From Paraspadella gotoi (Eukaryota; Chaetognatha), in contig CM119271.1 in assembly GCA_051294375.1 (NCBI GenBank), positions 3,317,061 through 3,381,060 on the forward strand: a stretch of 64,000 nucleotides of DNA, given 5' to 3'. Positions 1 through 12,090 of the stretch are shown piece by piece. Numbering within the stretch: position 1 is the first letter of the stretch; every line of letters starts with the position of its first letter. Below the pieces are notes generated by a model. That model saw nothing but the letters and a program-made list of their open reading frames with translations, was not told the origin of the DNA and made no database searches. The position numbers and the translations under genes were made by a program.

Positions 1-3000
1 TTTTTGACACGCCCTCTTGAGTCTTGGTTACCGTGGAGGAACCGTCGGTACCCGAGACATCTTCGAACTCCACTTGGATCAACTCGAAAGCCCCTGATAG
101 GATTTAATGACAGGATGACATTCGTGTTTTGGCCGACAAGAAATGAAAAGTAGCTGATTAAAGTTAAAACAAAACAAAAAGAAAAAAAAGAAAAGCTAGA
201 AAAAAAAGAAGAAAAGAGCCTCGCCTCTCTTCGAGTCAAATTTGACGACGAAAGATTCCGTGACGAATTCTGGAGAAACGTCCGTCGAAGCCGACGGCGC
301 CGCCGTGTGAGTCGTCACGATCACGTGATCCGGTTTCACGGATCGAAGGGAGTTGAGGGCGGATTGGACTTGGTCTTTCGGGGACTTCCCAGCGCACAAA
401 GGGACTTAATATGAATACCAATTTCATACAAGAGTCAGTTTTAGCATCATAGACACAGAAAACTAATAACAACAACAATTTCAACCTCGTGAATCGATCA
501 CAAAACTATTTCGTGGTCACTTTACCCGACCATTGTTTATTCTCATATTATTTTACTTTTATGCCTTTTTTACTGTTTTTACTTTATTACATTTACTTTT
601 TCTAATTTGAAACTTTTTTTCAATTTTATAAATATAATTTTTAAATCTCAGCTCTTAATTTTAATCATCTTGTCTAAATTTTTTATACGTAAACACTTTT
701 TAGAACCCTGAGATATGCAACAAAATATCGACTTTAACTTTCTAAAGGAAATGGAATCGCCGAATCCTAAATTGGTCAAGACGGAACCGGAATCGACCAA
801 TCAGCTCGCAGAATCAGTAAATGCTACACCTGTCTTTTGGCCGTTGACGGAGAGCGAATATCGAATGCATAACAAATCGCTTTTGGCGTCGAAAGTCACG
901 TCGACTTTTTGTATGTCTTTCACCGACGGCGAATGTGAAATCCAGTTGGTGATTTTGATGCTTTGAGTTTCGTTTCTTAGTTGGGACTTGAAGTGAATCC
1001 GTTGAGAGTCGTGATGCCTGCCAGATGAAAAAAAAAATCAAATAAGCATTAAACATCATGCGTACGTAAGTACGTAAAAAAATTTACATGCTTTTCCTAT
1101 TATGGAAGTTTATACGAAAGCTTTAATTAATTAATTAGTTTTGGTAGCGAAATACGGACGCTAAGCCGTAAGGCGTTCGTTTTAGAACAATAAAATTTTA
1201 AAAGTGACCCGTCTTTCCATTCAAGCTTCCAAATTTTTTAAAAGATCCTTCAAACCACGCTACTTATCCTCCAATTCACTTATTCTCCCAATCAATTGGC
1301 AAAACCGACCCTGTTTGAACTTGTTCCGGAAGTATCGTCGTATTGGTAGCGCGTACAACGAGTCCCACGTGGCTTCCACCACTTCCTTGATGATGCGTCA
1401 TCACTAACAAAACTCTGAGAAGAAAAAAAAATCAAAATTTAAATTTTTTTAAAAAAAAATAATTATTTTAATTAATTATTTAAAATTTTTAAAAATTTTT
1501 AAATTTGAGTTTAAGGTTTGGGTTAAGGATTATGTTAAGGATTAGGGTAAAGATAAGAATTAGGTTGATGACTATGGTTGAAGGTTAAGGATTAGGGTTA
1601 AGGAATAGAGTTAGGATTAAGGGTTAGGGTTAAGGATTAGAGTTAGGATTAAGGATTAGGGTTAAGGATTAGAGTTAGGTCTAAGAATTAGGGTTAAGGA
1701 TTAGAGTTAGGATTAAGGATTAGGTTTAAGGATTAGGATTAAGGATTAGGGTTAAGGATTAGAGTTAGGTTTAAGGATAAGGGTTAAGGATTAGCGTTCG
1801 AAATCCCTTACTCCTCATCCTTTGTCATTTCTATGAATGGAGATCTGATTCCTACGCGGTTGTCCATAACGTTGCTCGTCCATCCAGAATTGTAGGCGAT
1901 GATATCCTGAACGAAATTTCAAAGTTGAATAGAAAAAAAATCAACGACCAAACCAGCCCGAGCGCGAGTCTCGTGTCTCGTCAGCCACGCATTCACCTTC
2001 CTCTTCCTCCTCCTAGCACCCAGGGCTCGAGGCTCACCCAGTTCTCACTTCCTCGTTTCTACTCTCTCTCCTCTACTTCCTCCTCTCCGCTCCTTCTGAT
2101 TTTTCCCTCCAGTTTTTGTACACCTTTTTTTGCCTTTTTTAGTAGTATATACACGTTTTCCCACATTTCGCCTTCTTCCTTTACGACTTCGTTAGTTAGC
2201 CCCAGATTACCACCATCCCAGATAGAGTGGCGCCCAATGTGGGGCTCGAACCCATGACCCCAGGATTAAGAGTCCTGTGCTCTACCGACTGGTCAGTTAA
2301 TTGTCAGTTAATTGTATAAAAAAAACAAAAATGAACCAAAAATGAACGAAAGAAAGTTAATCACTGACCAGATCAGCTTCGCTTCGGGTTTTGCTCATCC
2401 AAAGAATCGAATTGTCGTCAGTAACGAGAATGAACTGGTATCTGAAGTGGAGAGGGGGGGGGATGGGAGAAGGAAAACATTTGTACACCGTTCCCACTGC
2501 TGTATAGATGAACTACGCAACATTTTATTCTATATGAAAATTTCAAAAAATATAGATTTTAAAATAGTTTAAATTTATTATTTTATTAATTTTTTTTGTA
2601 TTAAATTATTTTAATCTAATATTATTTATGTATTTTTTGTAATTTCCTTTAAAAGGTATGTACAAAGTCAAAATACGTATTTAATTTGAAAAGAGTTCGA
2701 AAAAGAAAGTTCTTTCAATCGATTTTGACGGAACTTTTTACATTTAGTTACAAAAGTTCCAACTTTAACTAGTTAATTAATGCTTTAAGTTTAAAATTCG
2801 TTCAGTTAGAAACATTTTTAGACACGAACACGGACGTGTAATTTAATCATTTATCTCGTTACGATGGAATGAATTTATTTTTCTTACTTTCCATCATTGG
2901 GAGCAACAAAGAACATCTTGGTTCTCGTGACGTAATGCTCCATGATGACGTGATCCTTCCAGTAAACATGACCAGCGAAAGGAATCCTCCAATAATTGGA

Positions 3001-6000
3001 CACGTTGGTATCCATATCTTTCACGAGCTATAGTGAAAAAAAATTATTAATTACATTTTTCAGGGAAAATTTGATACATAAACATGGTTTTTATTTAAAA
3101 GAAATTAAACTTCTGCGCTTAAAGTCAATCTAAATTGGTCGAAACAGATCTTTTACTCCCTCCCACCCTCTCTCTCTTTCCCTCTTCATCAAATGTTTGG
3201 CAAAAATTTTCAATTTGCGCTAACGAAGATTCGGAAAAAAACAAAGATTCGAAACATGTCCATATATTTTTGGAATACATACAAAATCAACTCTGTTTAC
3301 TATTAATTTGAAGAACGCAACGAAAAGTAAGTTTTAACACAAACTAAAAACCTTTAATCCGCCGTTGGAGTAATAGTATCCTCGGGTATCGTTCCATATT
3401 TCTAAAAAGACTCCTCTCTGCCCGGGATAGACAATTTTCTTTTTTCGAGTCTCGGATTCGGCCGTCGGAGCTGCCGTCGTAGAGTCATTTGTTTCCACTG
3501 TGGGTTCCGCGGTCGTCGCCAGCATCAACGACATCTCGTGAGCATCGGGCGAAGGCGGAGTCATACAAGTGATCTCCGTTTCGCTCAAGTTTTTAACGGT
3601 ACAAGGACGACCTGGTAAAGTTAATTGGGAGATATACTAAGAAAAACCTCGCTTGAACTTCAAGATTCGAGTTGAAGCAAAGACCTATGTTTCGTTTTTT
3701 ATTCAAAAGGACCGTAACCTATAGAAAAACCATAAGGGTAATAAGTCGACAATTATTTTTTTTTTACCAGGCGCACGTCATATTGAAATAAAAAAATTAC
3801 GTAATATCAGTTGGTCACTAAAATTTGCTCGACATTTTGCCGATTCAAAAATTAGCGTGCCAGTTTTAACTAATTTTTGTCTTTTTTTTTTCTATAGAGA
3901 AAATTAAGGTCTCAGATTACGTTTTGTTTCTTGGCACGAAAAACGAGGTTTGTGGATCGCAGTCGGTTCGCCGACCTTAAATTTCATCATTTATGTTTGG
4001 ATTTCGTATCCACAACTAAATTGAGAGTTAATTTCTTAAAAGGGGCTCTGATGTAATAGGGGATTTTTAACAGTTTTTCATAAAACTCTGATATAGCATA
4101 AATATCTTAAAAATACCCCGGGGGAAAAATCCATCGACGCTTCCTTATAGTTATACAAATTTTTTTTTTTTAAGCCGAGGTTGTAAATATTTATTTGATC
4201 TCCTTGAATAAATATATAAATAAATATAAATATATAAATTTAGTTGATCACTTTGAATAAATACATGGCGACGTATTTTAAACTGAACGTATACAATTTA
4301 ATACATAAAGGAAGAACTTTTTACTTTACTTCTCCATTTTATGCTATATTTAAAACAATTTAATTTTTATCTATTAAGACTGACCGTCAATGTAAACCTT
4401 CGTGTCGATCGGATCGAAGAATTTTCCTTTAATCGTAATCATAGTTCCACCGACGACGCTTCCGACGTTGGGCCATACGGATTCCACCACTGGATGATAA
4501 TTTTAACATATTAACACAAAGTTACAACACTACTATTTCATATCATGAAAATAAAAAAAAAAAAATTGTACATTCGCTTTTTTTTCGAAATGGAAAAATT
4601 ATAATGTAGCCTGACGCAGGCGATACCCTGAACTGAAACATAAATGAGCAATGATCAAACAAAAGGTCAAAACCAACCTGCATGGGTTTGGAACATGTAC
4701 AACCCGTTTTGGGCCGAGACGTAGAAAAAGCTTCCCTGTGGTTTTGAGAGTCCGAATCGACCTTTATTAATTAAAAAAAATACAATTAGCCTACTTGTTA
4801 AAGTTAATCGTATGTTTTATATGTTCATACGCTTTCAGAGCTTATTCAGTTGGGGCTTTCTTTGTACAATGTATAACTGTACATATAAATTAATAAAGGC
4901 TCTACGGAAATAAAGCGCATAACCTTTTTTTTTTTTTGGCTCTTGTTAGATATATTCGATGATATTAAATTCTACTCTTAACTATTCGTTCTATAGTTTT
5001 TCCTATTATCTTTTAGTTCTCGTCGCGACTAAAAAAGACTAGATCGGTTTCTGTCCAAAGTCAAAGACTCACCCTCAACGATGAAAGAAACATTAAAATC
5101 GGAGATGAAAGGTTTGATGTCGTCCACTTTACATTTAAGGACTCCATATTCCGAGTCTTCGGCGTCTAGGGCGACGCCGTACGCCGTCGTTTCTATTTCG
5201 TCCGCGATGAGATTGCAAGGGTTGAAACCCGCCTTTTTTGAGGGGATTTATAATTATGAAAACTAGTTTTATTTTTGAAATTTATGGAAACTATTTATTT
5301 ATTTCTAAGAATATCTGTCCTTAAATTAATATTTTCTAAAAGAATCCCATTATTATTACCAGTTATATTATAACCATTATTATTACCGAACTAACTTAAG
5401 AATATGGGTTAAAATTAAAAATCAAGGATTTCACGATTTCAGAAAATAGTGCCAAATTATCATAATCTAGCAATTATTAGAGGATTTCATACCATCTCAA
5501 TTATGAGTTATCAAACCTGCTTTCAACTTTTTGGATCTGAAAGGCGATTCTTTCAAAAACTTTCACCAAATTTCAGACGAGCATTGCTCTTTTTTTTTCT
5601 TAAAATGATAATCCTACCGTCGTGCGGAGAATCATTTCTTCTTTTCCGTTGGTCGACGTCGGGAGACTAGACCGCCACCGATCGGTGAATATGCGACCCC
5701 GAATGGTGATCACCGTGCCTGAGGGCGTTAAAAAAAATGTAATCTCTCGGCCTCATTGGATTAGTCAACATGGCGGGTTTTATTCGTAGATTATGGAGCG
5801 CAAGGACCAAGGTTTGCTTTTCAAGGAGAAGCCTAACTCAATGGGGAGGATCAAGAATATAAAATGAGGAGCTGCTTAAAACAAAAATTTAAACCTTTGA
5901 AAGAGAAATTTTATTAATTATTATTAATATTGTTTTTTATTAATTATTATTATCCATCGTTTATTTTAATGTCGGAAAATTAGCATTGACCATGGCTGAT

Positions 6001-8552
6001 TCGAGGGACATTAAAAATGCTGATTGAATGTAGTTGAAACTTTAAAGTTTTCCTCGTTTTATCGAGTTCCTGAAACTGGGAACTTCAAACGCCCGAGTGG
6101 CTCGTCAGCACAAGGGCGAGAAAGGCTAACCCGGCGGGCCGCTTATCGGCTCCATGCTTTCTATGAGGGGCGTGTTATGGCTATTGACACGAACGGTGCA
6201 TTGGCCATTGCAGTGATTCTTGATCGGTATCTGCTTATTGTCCACTTTGACTATCACTCGGTAATAACCGACGTCCGGGTCCGGTTGCATGGGCCTGCAA
6301 AAATTAAAAAGCAAGAGGGAGATGCCGTCTCAAGAATTGAAATTTGAGAATTGAGATATTTGTAAGAAACACCTTTGGGTTTTATTTTACTTTTTCCGAC
6401 CGGGGTTAGGGGGGTTTAGGATTAAGGGTGGTTTAAGAGGGGTTTAAGGTTAAGAGTGGTTACTGGTTACTGGTTAGGGTAAAGAGGGTTTATGGTTAGG
6501 ATAATTAGATAATACTTTTTTGGAATTCTTTTTTTTTTTAAATAAGTAGGCAAAATTTTAATTTCACCGACCAGGGTTTTAGCGTTTTTTAATAAATCAT
6601 TTTAAAATATTTATTTAAAAAAAATATATAAAAAAAATTACTTAATTACCCTAACCCTCTTAACTTTAACCACACCCCTAACCCCCAGTCAGCGAAAATA
6701 AAATTAACCCAATAAATATTTTTAAATAATTTTTCAAAAGACCCCCGAAACCCAGGTGGGCGAAAGTAAAAATTTTTGCCCGTTGTTTTAAAAAAAAATT
6801 TTTTTTAGCTTGCTTTTAAATTTAAGTTTTTAAAAAGTATTGACTAACGGGGTGAAGCATTTGATCTGCGTTTCGGTGCATTCCTCAACGAAAGTCTCGC
6901 AAGTGTGGTTGACGTTCGATCCGACCAGTTGCACTTCGTTGCCCGGTCCGTCGAATTGATCTTTGGCGAAATCTGTCGGCGGATAGAAGACACGAGTATA
7001 TAAAAACGGGATAGATCATTCTTTTCTTTTTTTTCGCATTTAGTTTAATTTCCATAGTTGTTTATATCTAAAATAGCGACTGGAGAAATCGGACAAAAAG
7101 AAAATCGCTCAATGGGTTTTGGTATTTATTTCTTCTTTTTTTTTTCAATTTTTTTGTTTTTTTATTTCAGATCTATCCATCCATTTAAAATAATCCTATA
7201 TTAAAGGAGCTTTAAAATTAACTAGTTTAACCATAGTTTTTAAATCAAAGTTCGAATCACTTATTCACGAGCCAATCTTCTGTTTTCATTTCCGCCGACC
7301 TATAATATAATAATATATATAATATATAGCTTATTTATTAAATGAATGGATAATTTTTATATTGGTTGTACCAATTTCATATATGTCTATAATTTAGGCG
7401 ATTGGAGGGTGCAGTGAAGAATAACCTCTCATTGACCCCCACACTTTCCTCTGGCGACTTACTTTCTCCTGTGATGATGAGTTTGACCTGACCGAATTCG
7501 CCGAACTCCGATGGGGAGACCGAAAATACTTTTGAATTGACGGCTGATGTAGTCAAAAAAGAAACATGTGTAGCGTTTGAGCCAAACTTTGGCATTAGAC
7601 AAAGTGTTGCGCCGCATTAACTTTCTCTTCGCAACTTAGTATACGTCACGTCAGATGCCAAAAGAATCTCCTCGCAAGACTATATCGTCTCAATATTACA
7701 CGAGTCATGGAATATCCTGTGCTTGCCAATGGTGAACCCTTATCGCTCAGTATTACTACCAAGTTATTTGCATTGCAAAATGCACAGCAAATGAAAGTGG
7801 GGAAGGAAAAACAGTCTAGCAGGCTGACAGACTCCGTAATGACTGAGATGGTGCAACTGCTCACAGGAACAGGTTGAAAACTAAAAGTTCTCTCAAATAA
7901 ATAAATAATGGTTAAGGGACTTTTTGGAGAATATGAAAATAAAAATAATTTTTAAAATTTATCTTATTAATAAGCGCATGGAAGCATTTAAAGATTTTAT
8001 TACTATATAAAGTTTTTTAAAAAACGTTTTAAATTTTTTTAAATAGATTCTGATAAAGCTTTAAAAGTTAGATAAAGGTTATTAATACAACTTTTTAAAA
8101 TTTTTTTGTTTTATTGAAAAAATTTTTAAAAAAGTATAAAATTCAACCAATGATGATGATTATGATCATTTTTTAAGTTTTTTTCTATTTTTAACCAATT
8201 TATTGTCAAAATTTTAAAAAATTGTAGTACTAACTTTTCAAGCTCTATAGGAATCCGTTATAACAAATAACCAAAATATTTTTTTTAAATTTTATTTTTT
8301 AAAATATTAATAAATATTTAAAAGCTTCAGTGCAACAACCCAATGAACTAATTCAAAAAGTTGCATTGAAAATCGATTTTGTAATAGAAAGAAAAAAAAA
8401 ATTTTTTTTGAAAGAACTAGAAGTTATAAAAAGTGTTCAATTTTGGCCCGCCTTACTGCTCACTTAAAGTTAAACGTCAATTCACCTTCTTCTGCGTTGA
8501 GGCGAGAAACGCTTTGAAAAAGAACGACCACGAGGAAAGTAAACGATTCCAT
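1..8552 (-). CDS. PKHD1L1: PKHD1L1-like (fibrocystin-L) large receptor, 5' part
   Basis: Sixteen exons on the minus strand, all with matching phases: 8552-8486, 7543-7463, 6972-6849, 6294-6131, 5718-5618, 5232-5073, 4761-4678, 4489-4385, 3611-3352, 3027-2888, 2441-2369, 1906-1812, 1414-1280, 1017-830, 404-225 and 93-1. They give about 683 residues before the window edge; the family exceeds 4000. The start at 8552 is chosen because it opens a signal peptide (MESFTFLVVVLFQSVSRLNA). IPT/TIG repeats follow, with motifs GGTMITIKG and GTVITIRGRIFTD. Next comes YPGQRGVFLEIWNDTRG, then a PA14-like segment (PFAGHVYW, APNDGKYQFILVTDD), then QSALNSLRSVKPD. This order matches the vertebrate PKHD1L1 amino end. 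The family is a secreted or type I membrane surface protein; the precise role here is unknown. The intron between the last two exons appears to use a GC donor at 223-224. Confidence 0.9.
1503..1800. repeat. Degenerate telomere-like tandem repeat
   Basis: About 300 bp of imperfect copies of GGATTAGGGTTAA-like units, with variants such as GGATTAGAGTTAGG and GGTTTAAGGATAAGG. It lies in the intron between the PKHD1L1 exons at 1906 and 1414. The unit resembles the animal telomere repeat TTAGGG interleaved with TTAAGG. It could be an interstitial telomeric tract or a satellite-like piece of the foldback family at 6.4 and 9.4 kb, whose interiors also contain GGTTAAGG strings. Confidence 0.65.
2228..2292 (-). 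pseudogene. 5'-truncated tRNA-Lys(CTT)-like sequence
   Basis: Read on the minus strand, this matches the body of a tRNA-Lys with anticodon CTT: D-arm segment CAGTCGGTAGAGC, anticodon loop ACTCTTAATC, T-arm GGGTTCGAGCCCC, and an acceptor end finishing GGGCGCCA. The expected 5' acceptor strand and start of the D-arm are missing, replaced by a repeated TCAGTTAATTG sequence. It is therefore a broken tRNA gene or the head of a tRNA-derived SINE, not a working tRNA. It sits in a PKHD1L1 intron, next to a CT-rich stretch at about 1960-2220 that has no recognisable gene. Confidence 0.7.
6381..6715. mobile_element. Foldback element, CCGACC family, copy A
   Basis: The left end reads TTTACTTTTTCCGACCGGGG and the right end reads CCCCAGTCAGCGAAAATAAA, an imperfect inverted pair. 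An internal CACCGACCAGGG repeats the terminus near 6565. The interior is AT-rich with G-rich runs like GGTTTAAGG and no coding capacity. It belongs with the elements at 9388 and 58498. It lies in a PKHD1L1 intron. The layout is that of a non-autonomous foldback or MITE-type element; the mobilising enzyme is not visible here. Confidence 0.6.
7620..8485. repeat. First PKHD1L1 intron with AT-rich foldback repeat
   Basis: The intron between PKHD1L1 exons 1 and 2 contains unassigned unique sequence (about 7620-7880). After it comes an AT-rich repeat (about 7975-8340) with inverted arms GATTCTGATAAAGC and its counterpart near 8250 (CTATAGGAATCC). The same family, less diverged, occurs at 29140-29410 and in the assembly repeats at 36376-36632 and 36736-36995. 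No coding sequence is seen. Confidence 0.5.
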
Positions 8553-8731
8553 TGCGAGGATGAATATTTAATCCAAATTCCAAAGTTTGACGGGCATTTT
8601 AGGATCCGCCGTCGGGCGGTTTTTCGGCTATTTTTGTCGGTTTTATAATTGTATGAATGATACGAATGATACGAGAATAAAAAAATAGTTATATTAACCA
8701 TAAATAAAAAAAAAAGGAAAAAAGAGAAAAA

Positions 8732-9220
8732 TTATGCTGCTAAAACGAGAACGACGAAGCCGAAAGTCAAAACGGAAAATATTTCGAAAGACATTTCGAT
8801 TGCGTAACTTATCCCTCTCGATACTTCTTTGTCTCTGTCTCTCTCCTTCTGTCCCTTCCCTTCGCGGATGTTGTCGGCGGTTTCCAGCCACGACGCCGTC
8901 ACGTGACCCATAATTGGCGCGCGATCGTATGGCGTAATGGCGTGCTGGAACCAGGACGCCGCCTCAAGTTTTTCCCTCTCTTCCTCCCATTCTCCCACTC
9001 CGAATTCGCCATCGATTAATCCGGTTAAAATTAGCGTGTTTTTTAGCGAATCCCGATGGAAACTGGGAAAGGGTCACGGTCAATGGATCCCGATCCGACG
9101 CCCCCTCGGTCCAAAAAAATAAAAGAAGTTTTAATTCGATCCGACGTTTTCGAGAACACGAAAAAATGGATGGAAGATCAGAGGACCCCGACCACATTAA
9201 TATGGGATTTATTCATTTAA
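8732..9220. other. GC-rich island with unassigned short open frames
   Basis: This GC-rich stretch lies 180-670 bp upstream of the PKHD1L1 start. On the plus strand 9056-9220 encodes a 54-residue open frame (begins METGKGSRSMDPDPTPP, ends TTLIWDLFI) just after a TTTTTTAG acceptor-like site. On the minus strand 8998-8732 encodes an 88-residue frame with a hydrophobic tail. Neither matches a family I know. It may be a CpG-rich promoter region for PKHD1L1, or a small gene on one strand. I cannot decide between these. Confidence 0.3.
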
Positions 9221-9387
9221 ATAAGCTCATTTTTAGTCAATTATTATTAAGATTTATTATTAAGATTAAGTGATATTAACCCTGAAAAAAATCTTACTTC
9301 TATTGCCTCCCTTAATGCCTCACCACTTAACAGAGTGATAACTAGCAATAACCATTAACCACTTTACGTTCCACGTCCCATTACAAC

Positions 9388-10405
9388 CAAAACGGTACTA
9401 TTTTACTTTCGCCGACTGAAACCGAGACAATCGATTATTTTTTTATTTGCTTATATTATTACCGTGGTTTAATACTACAAAAAAAAGTTTAATTAAGGTT
9501 AAGGTATTTAAAGTGAAAGGTGGATAGGGTTACGAGGGTTTAAGGTTAAAGTAATTAAATAATAATTTTTATAAAAAAATTTAAAAAATTTAAATATATT
9601 TTAAGACTTTAGTGGGCAAAAATAATATTTTATCATATTTTTTTATATTTATGCTCATAAGCAAAAAAAAAAGATCCTAAATAATAAATATAAAATTTTA
9701 TTATTAAAATTTTTTACCAAACCTTAACCACCTTATTACTATATATATATTACTAACACATAATCCTTATTTTTATATTTATAAATTATAACCAAAAATA
9801 ATAACTTATTATAATCATTCTAAATCATAAATTATAAAAAAAATTATTGTTTAAAATCTTCCCCGTTAATATTTTTTATAAGTTTGTGTTAATAAAAATC
9901 TTATGAGCATAAACGCAAAACAAGTTTTTTCTTTAAAAAAAATATTAATTATTTAAATTTAAATATTACCCCAATCACCCTGAACCGAAACTAATAAATA
10001 CCTCTAACCAACCTTAACCCTAACCTCCCTAAACCAATAACCACCCCAAGATAAATTTATTTTTCAACGACTATAAACCTTAATTTTTACCGGTCGGTAA
10101 TTTATTAGTAATTACATAACTTTTATTTTCCCTTTAAGTTTAATATAATTTTAATTTTTACAATAATATAATTTTTTAAATTTTTTTGTTTTATTTTTTT
10201 ATAAATTAAAAAAAAATATTTTTACATATTTAATATTATTCAAAAATAAAATCATAAATTTTATTTCATACATTTTTCATTAATTAAATACCCCTAACCA
10301 ACCCAACTTTATTTTTTTTATATAGTATAAAACCACAATAATGGTATATACGAATAAAAAAATTAACTGACTGTCTAGGTCCAGTCGGCGAAAGTAAAAT
10401 AGTGC
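9388..10405. mobile_element. Foldback element, CCGACC family, copy B (full length)
   Basis: It is bounded by a perfect inverted repeat: ACTATTTTACTTTCGCCGAC near 9398 and its reverse complement at 10382-10403 (CAGTCGGCGAAAGTAAAATA). The interior is about 1 kb of AT-rich, non-coding sequence with GGTTAAGG and CCTAACC runs in opposite orientation. This is the longest and cleanest member of the family in the window. No transposase is present, so it is non-autonomous. Confidence 0.75.
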
Positions 10406-12090
10406 TGAATAACTATATACTAATATAGCTCTCTAATAATAGGAAAAAAAGGGCAAAATTATTTTGCCCGATTTCGCCCGACTCTTTGAAAACGGGCGGA
10501 TTTAATTGAACCGTTAAAATCTGACTAATATTTTCGGAGCGACGTGTCTTAGGGTGAGGGGGGCGTTATCAAACCAGTTCTGTATCAAGCGGTGGTGCCC
10601 GGGCCGACGTTCGCGACGCAAGATATCGAAGAATGAACCGACAACGTAACACCGAATACCCGTCGATCGCAAGAATGGGAAATAAGCGCCTCGGCGGACT
10701 GCGCCTGACCGTGCCGAATGATTTCACGCTTTTACAAAATTATTTTTCCGAACAAACGAGGGCACTCCAAATTTATAGTCCTCCAAAATTATTAGCACGC
10801 CTTTGCAGACGAAAATTTACATTTTACATTACGCTACGTATAGTCCTATCTCCTCGCTGAGCAGCTGAATTCTAATGCAATGACTATTAGTCATGGACTA
10901 ATGTTATTCTCTCGCGGTTTTGTTGCGAAATGAGAGTAAAGAGAAAGAGAGAAAGAGATTTCAAGCCTAAGGTTCGAGAAAAGGAGAATTTCTTGGCCGT
11001 TTCTTCCTCTCCCATTTTCCTTTGACGGATTATATTAACTTCAGACATAGCATATTTATTAACCATAGCACATTTATTTATAATTTATTTTGCCGTTCCG
11101 ATCAAAACTTCTCACAATTTTCTCATTTATGATTAACATTAGAGGCATCAAAGTTTCCCTTTTACATGCAATTGTTAAACAACTAAAACCTGTCGCCATT
11201 ATATTTAAGTCAGTATTTCTTTGTATTTGTAAAACCAGTTGAGATTTTTTTTTGGTTCTACCATAATAATGAGAGCGCAGATCTATTTAACTACCTCAAG
11301 ATGAAAAACAAGATTTATATAAAACAATTTTAATTGTATATTTCTGGTCAATGGTGATATCAACTAAAGCAATGAGTACACAACATCGTATACATAATAA
11401 ATAAAGAAGATCAGAAAAAAAAAGGGACGGCCCATAATTTTACAATTACTGCTATTATTAATATTAAGTTATCCTTTTCGGTTGCCATAAAAAATAACAA
11501 AACGGGTCGGTTACGAAAAAAAAAAAAACTTGTTCGGAACAGGTAAGTGGTGACTCGTTTCCTGTTTAAATCGCACATAAATTATGGAATCTCGTCGAAC
11601 CAAAAGAGTAATCATACTCGGGGCTTTATCAGCAGCATTTCATTCTTGTTCGAACCAAAAGTTGGTGAAAACGCGGGAATCATTTGAAAAAAAAAACTGA
11701 AGCAACGAAACTTATCACAATGTCACTCGTCACAATTTTCTCTGGGTTCAATAACGGAAAAAAAAGAGTTGGTGCGATTCATTGGGTGTGGGGGGGGGGA
11801 AAGTGGTTGTTCTCGTTAGGAAAAAGTCGTCTGAAAAAAGGTCAAATGAAGAAAAAAAATGGCTTAATAACTTGTATTCAGTTTTATCTTTACTACATTT
11901 TGGTTAAACTAAATTATATTAAAAAAAAAGTACTATTAAGCTCGAAAACGAACTAATAATCAGAGCTCATCGATATTGAGCGTCTTAATCCCTTTTCCAT
12001 CATGATTGGGCAACGTCGACTCCTAATCGATATTGACATGAAAACATGGAGGCGAAGAAAATCCTCATTCATAGTCACTGAATTTCATCG
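10406..12090. other. Intergenic spacer between PKHD1L1 region and MMADHC
   Basis: A moderately GC-rich patch at 10500-10760 has an open frame on the plus strand (10633-10860, 75 residues) and open frames on the minus strand; none resembles a known protein. 10.9-12.09 kb is AT-rich with homopolymer runs and no supported gene. It must include the 3' UTR of MMADHC at its right end. Confidence 0.4.
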
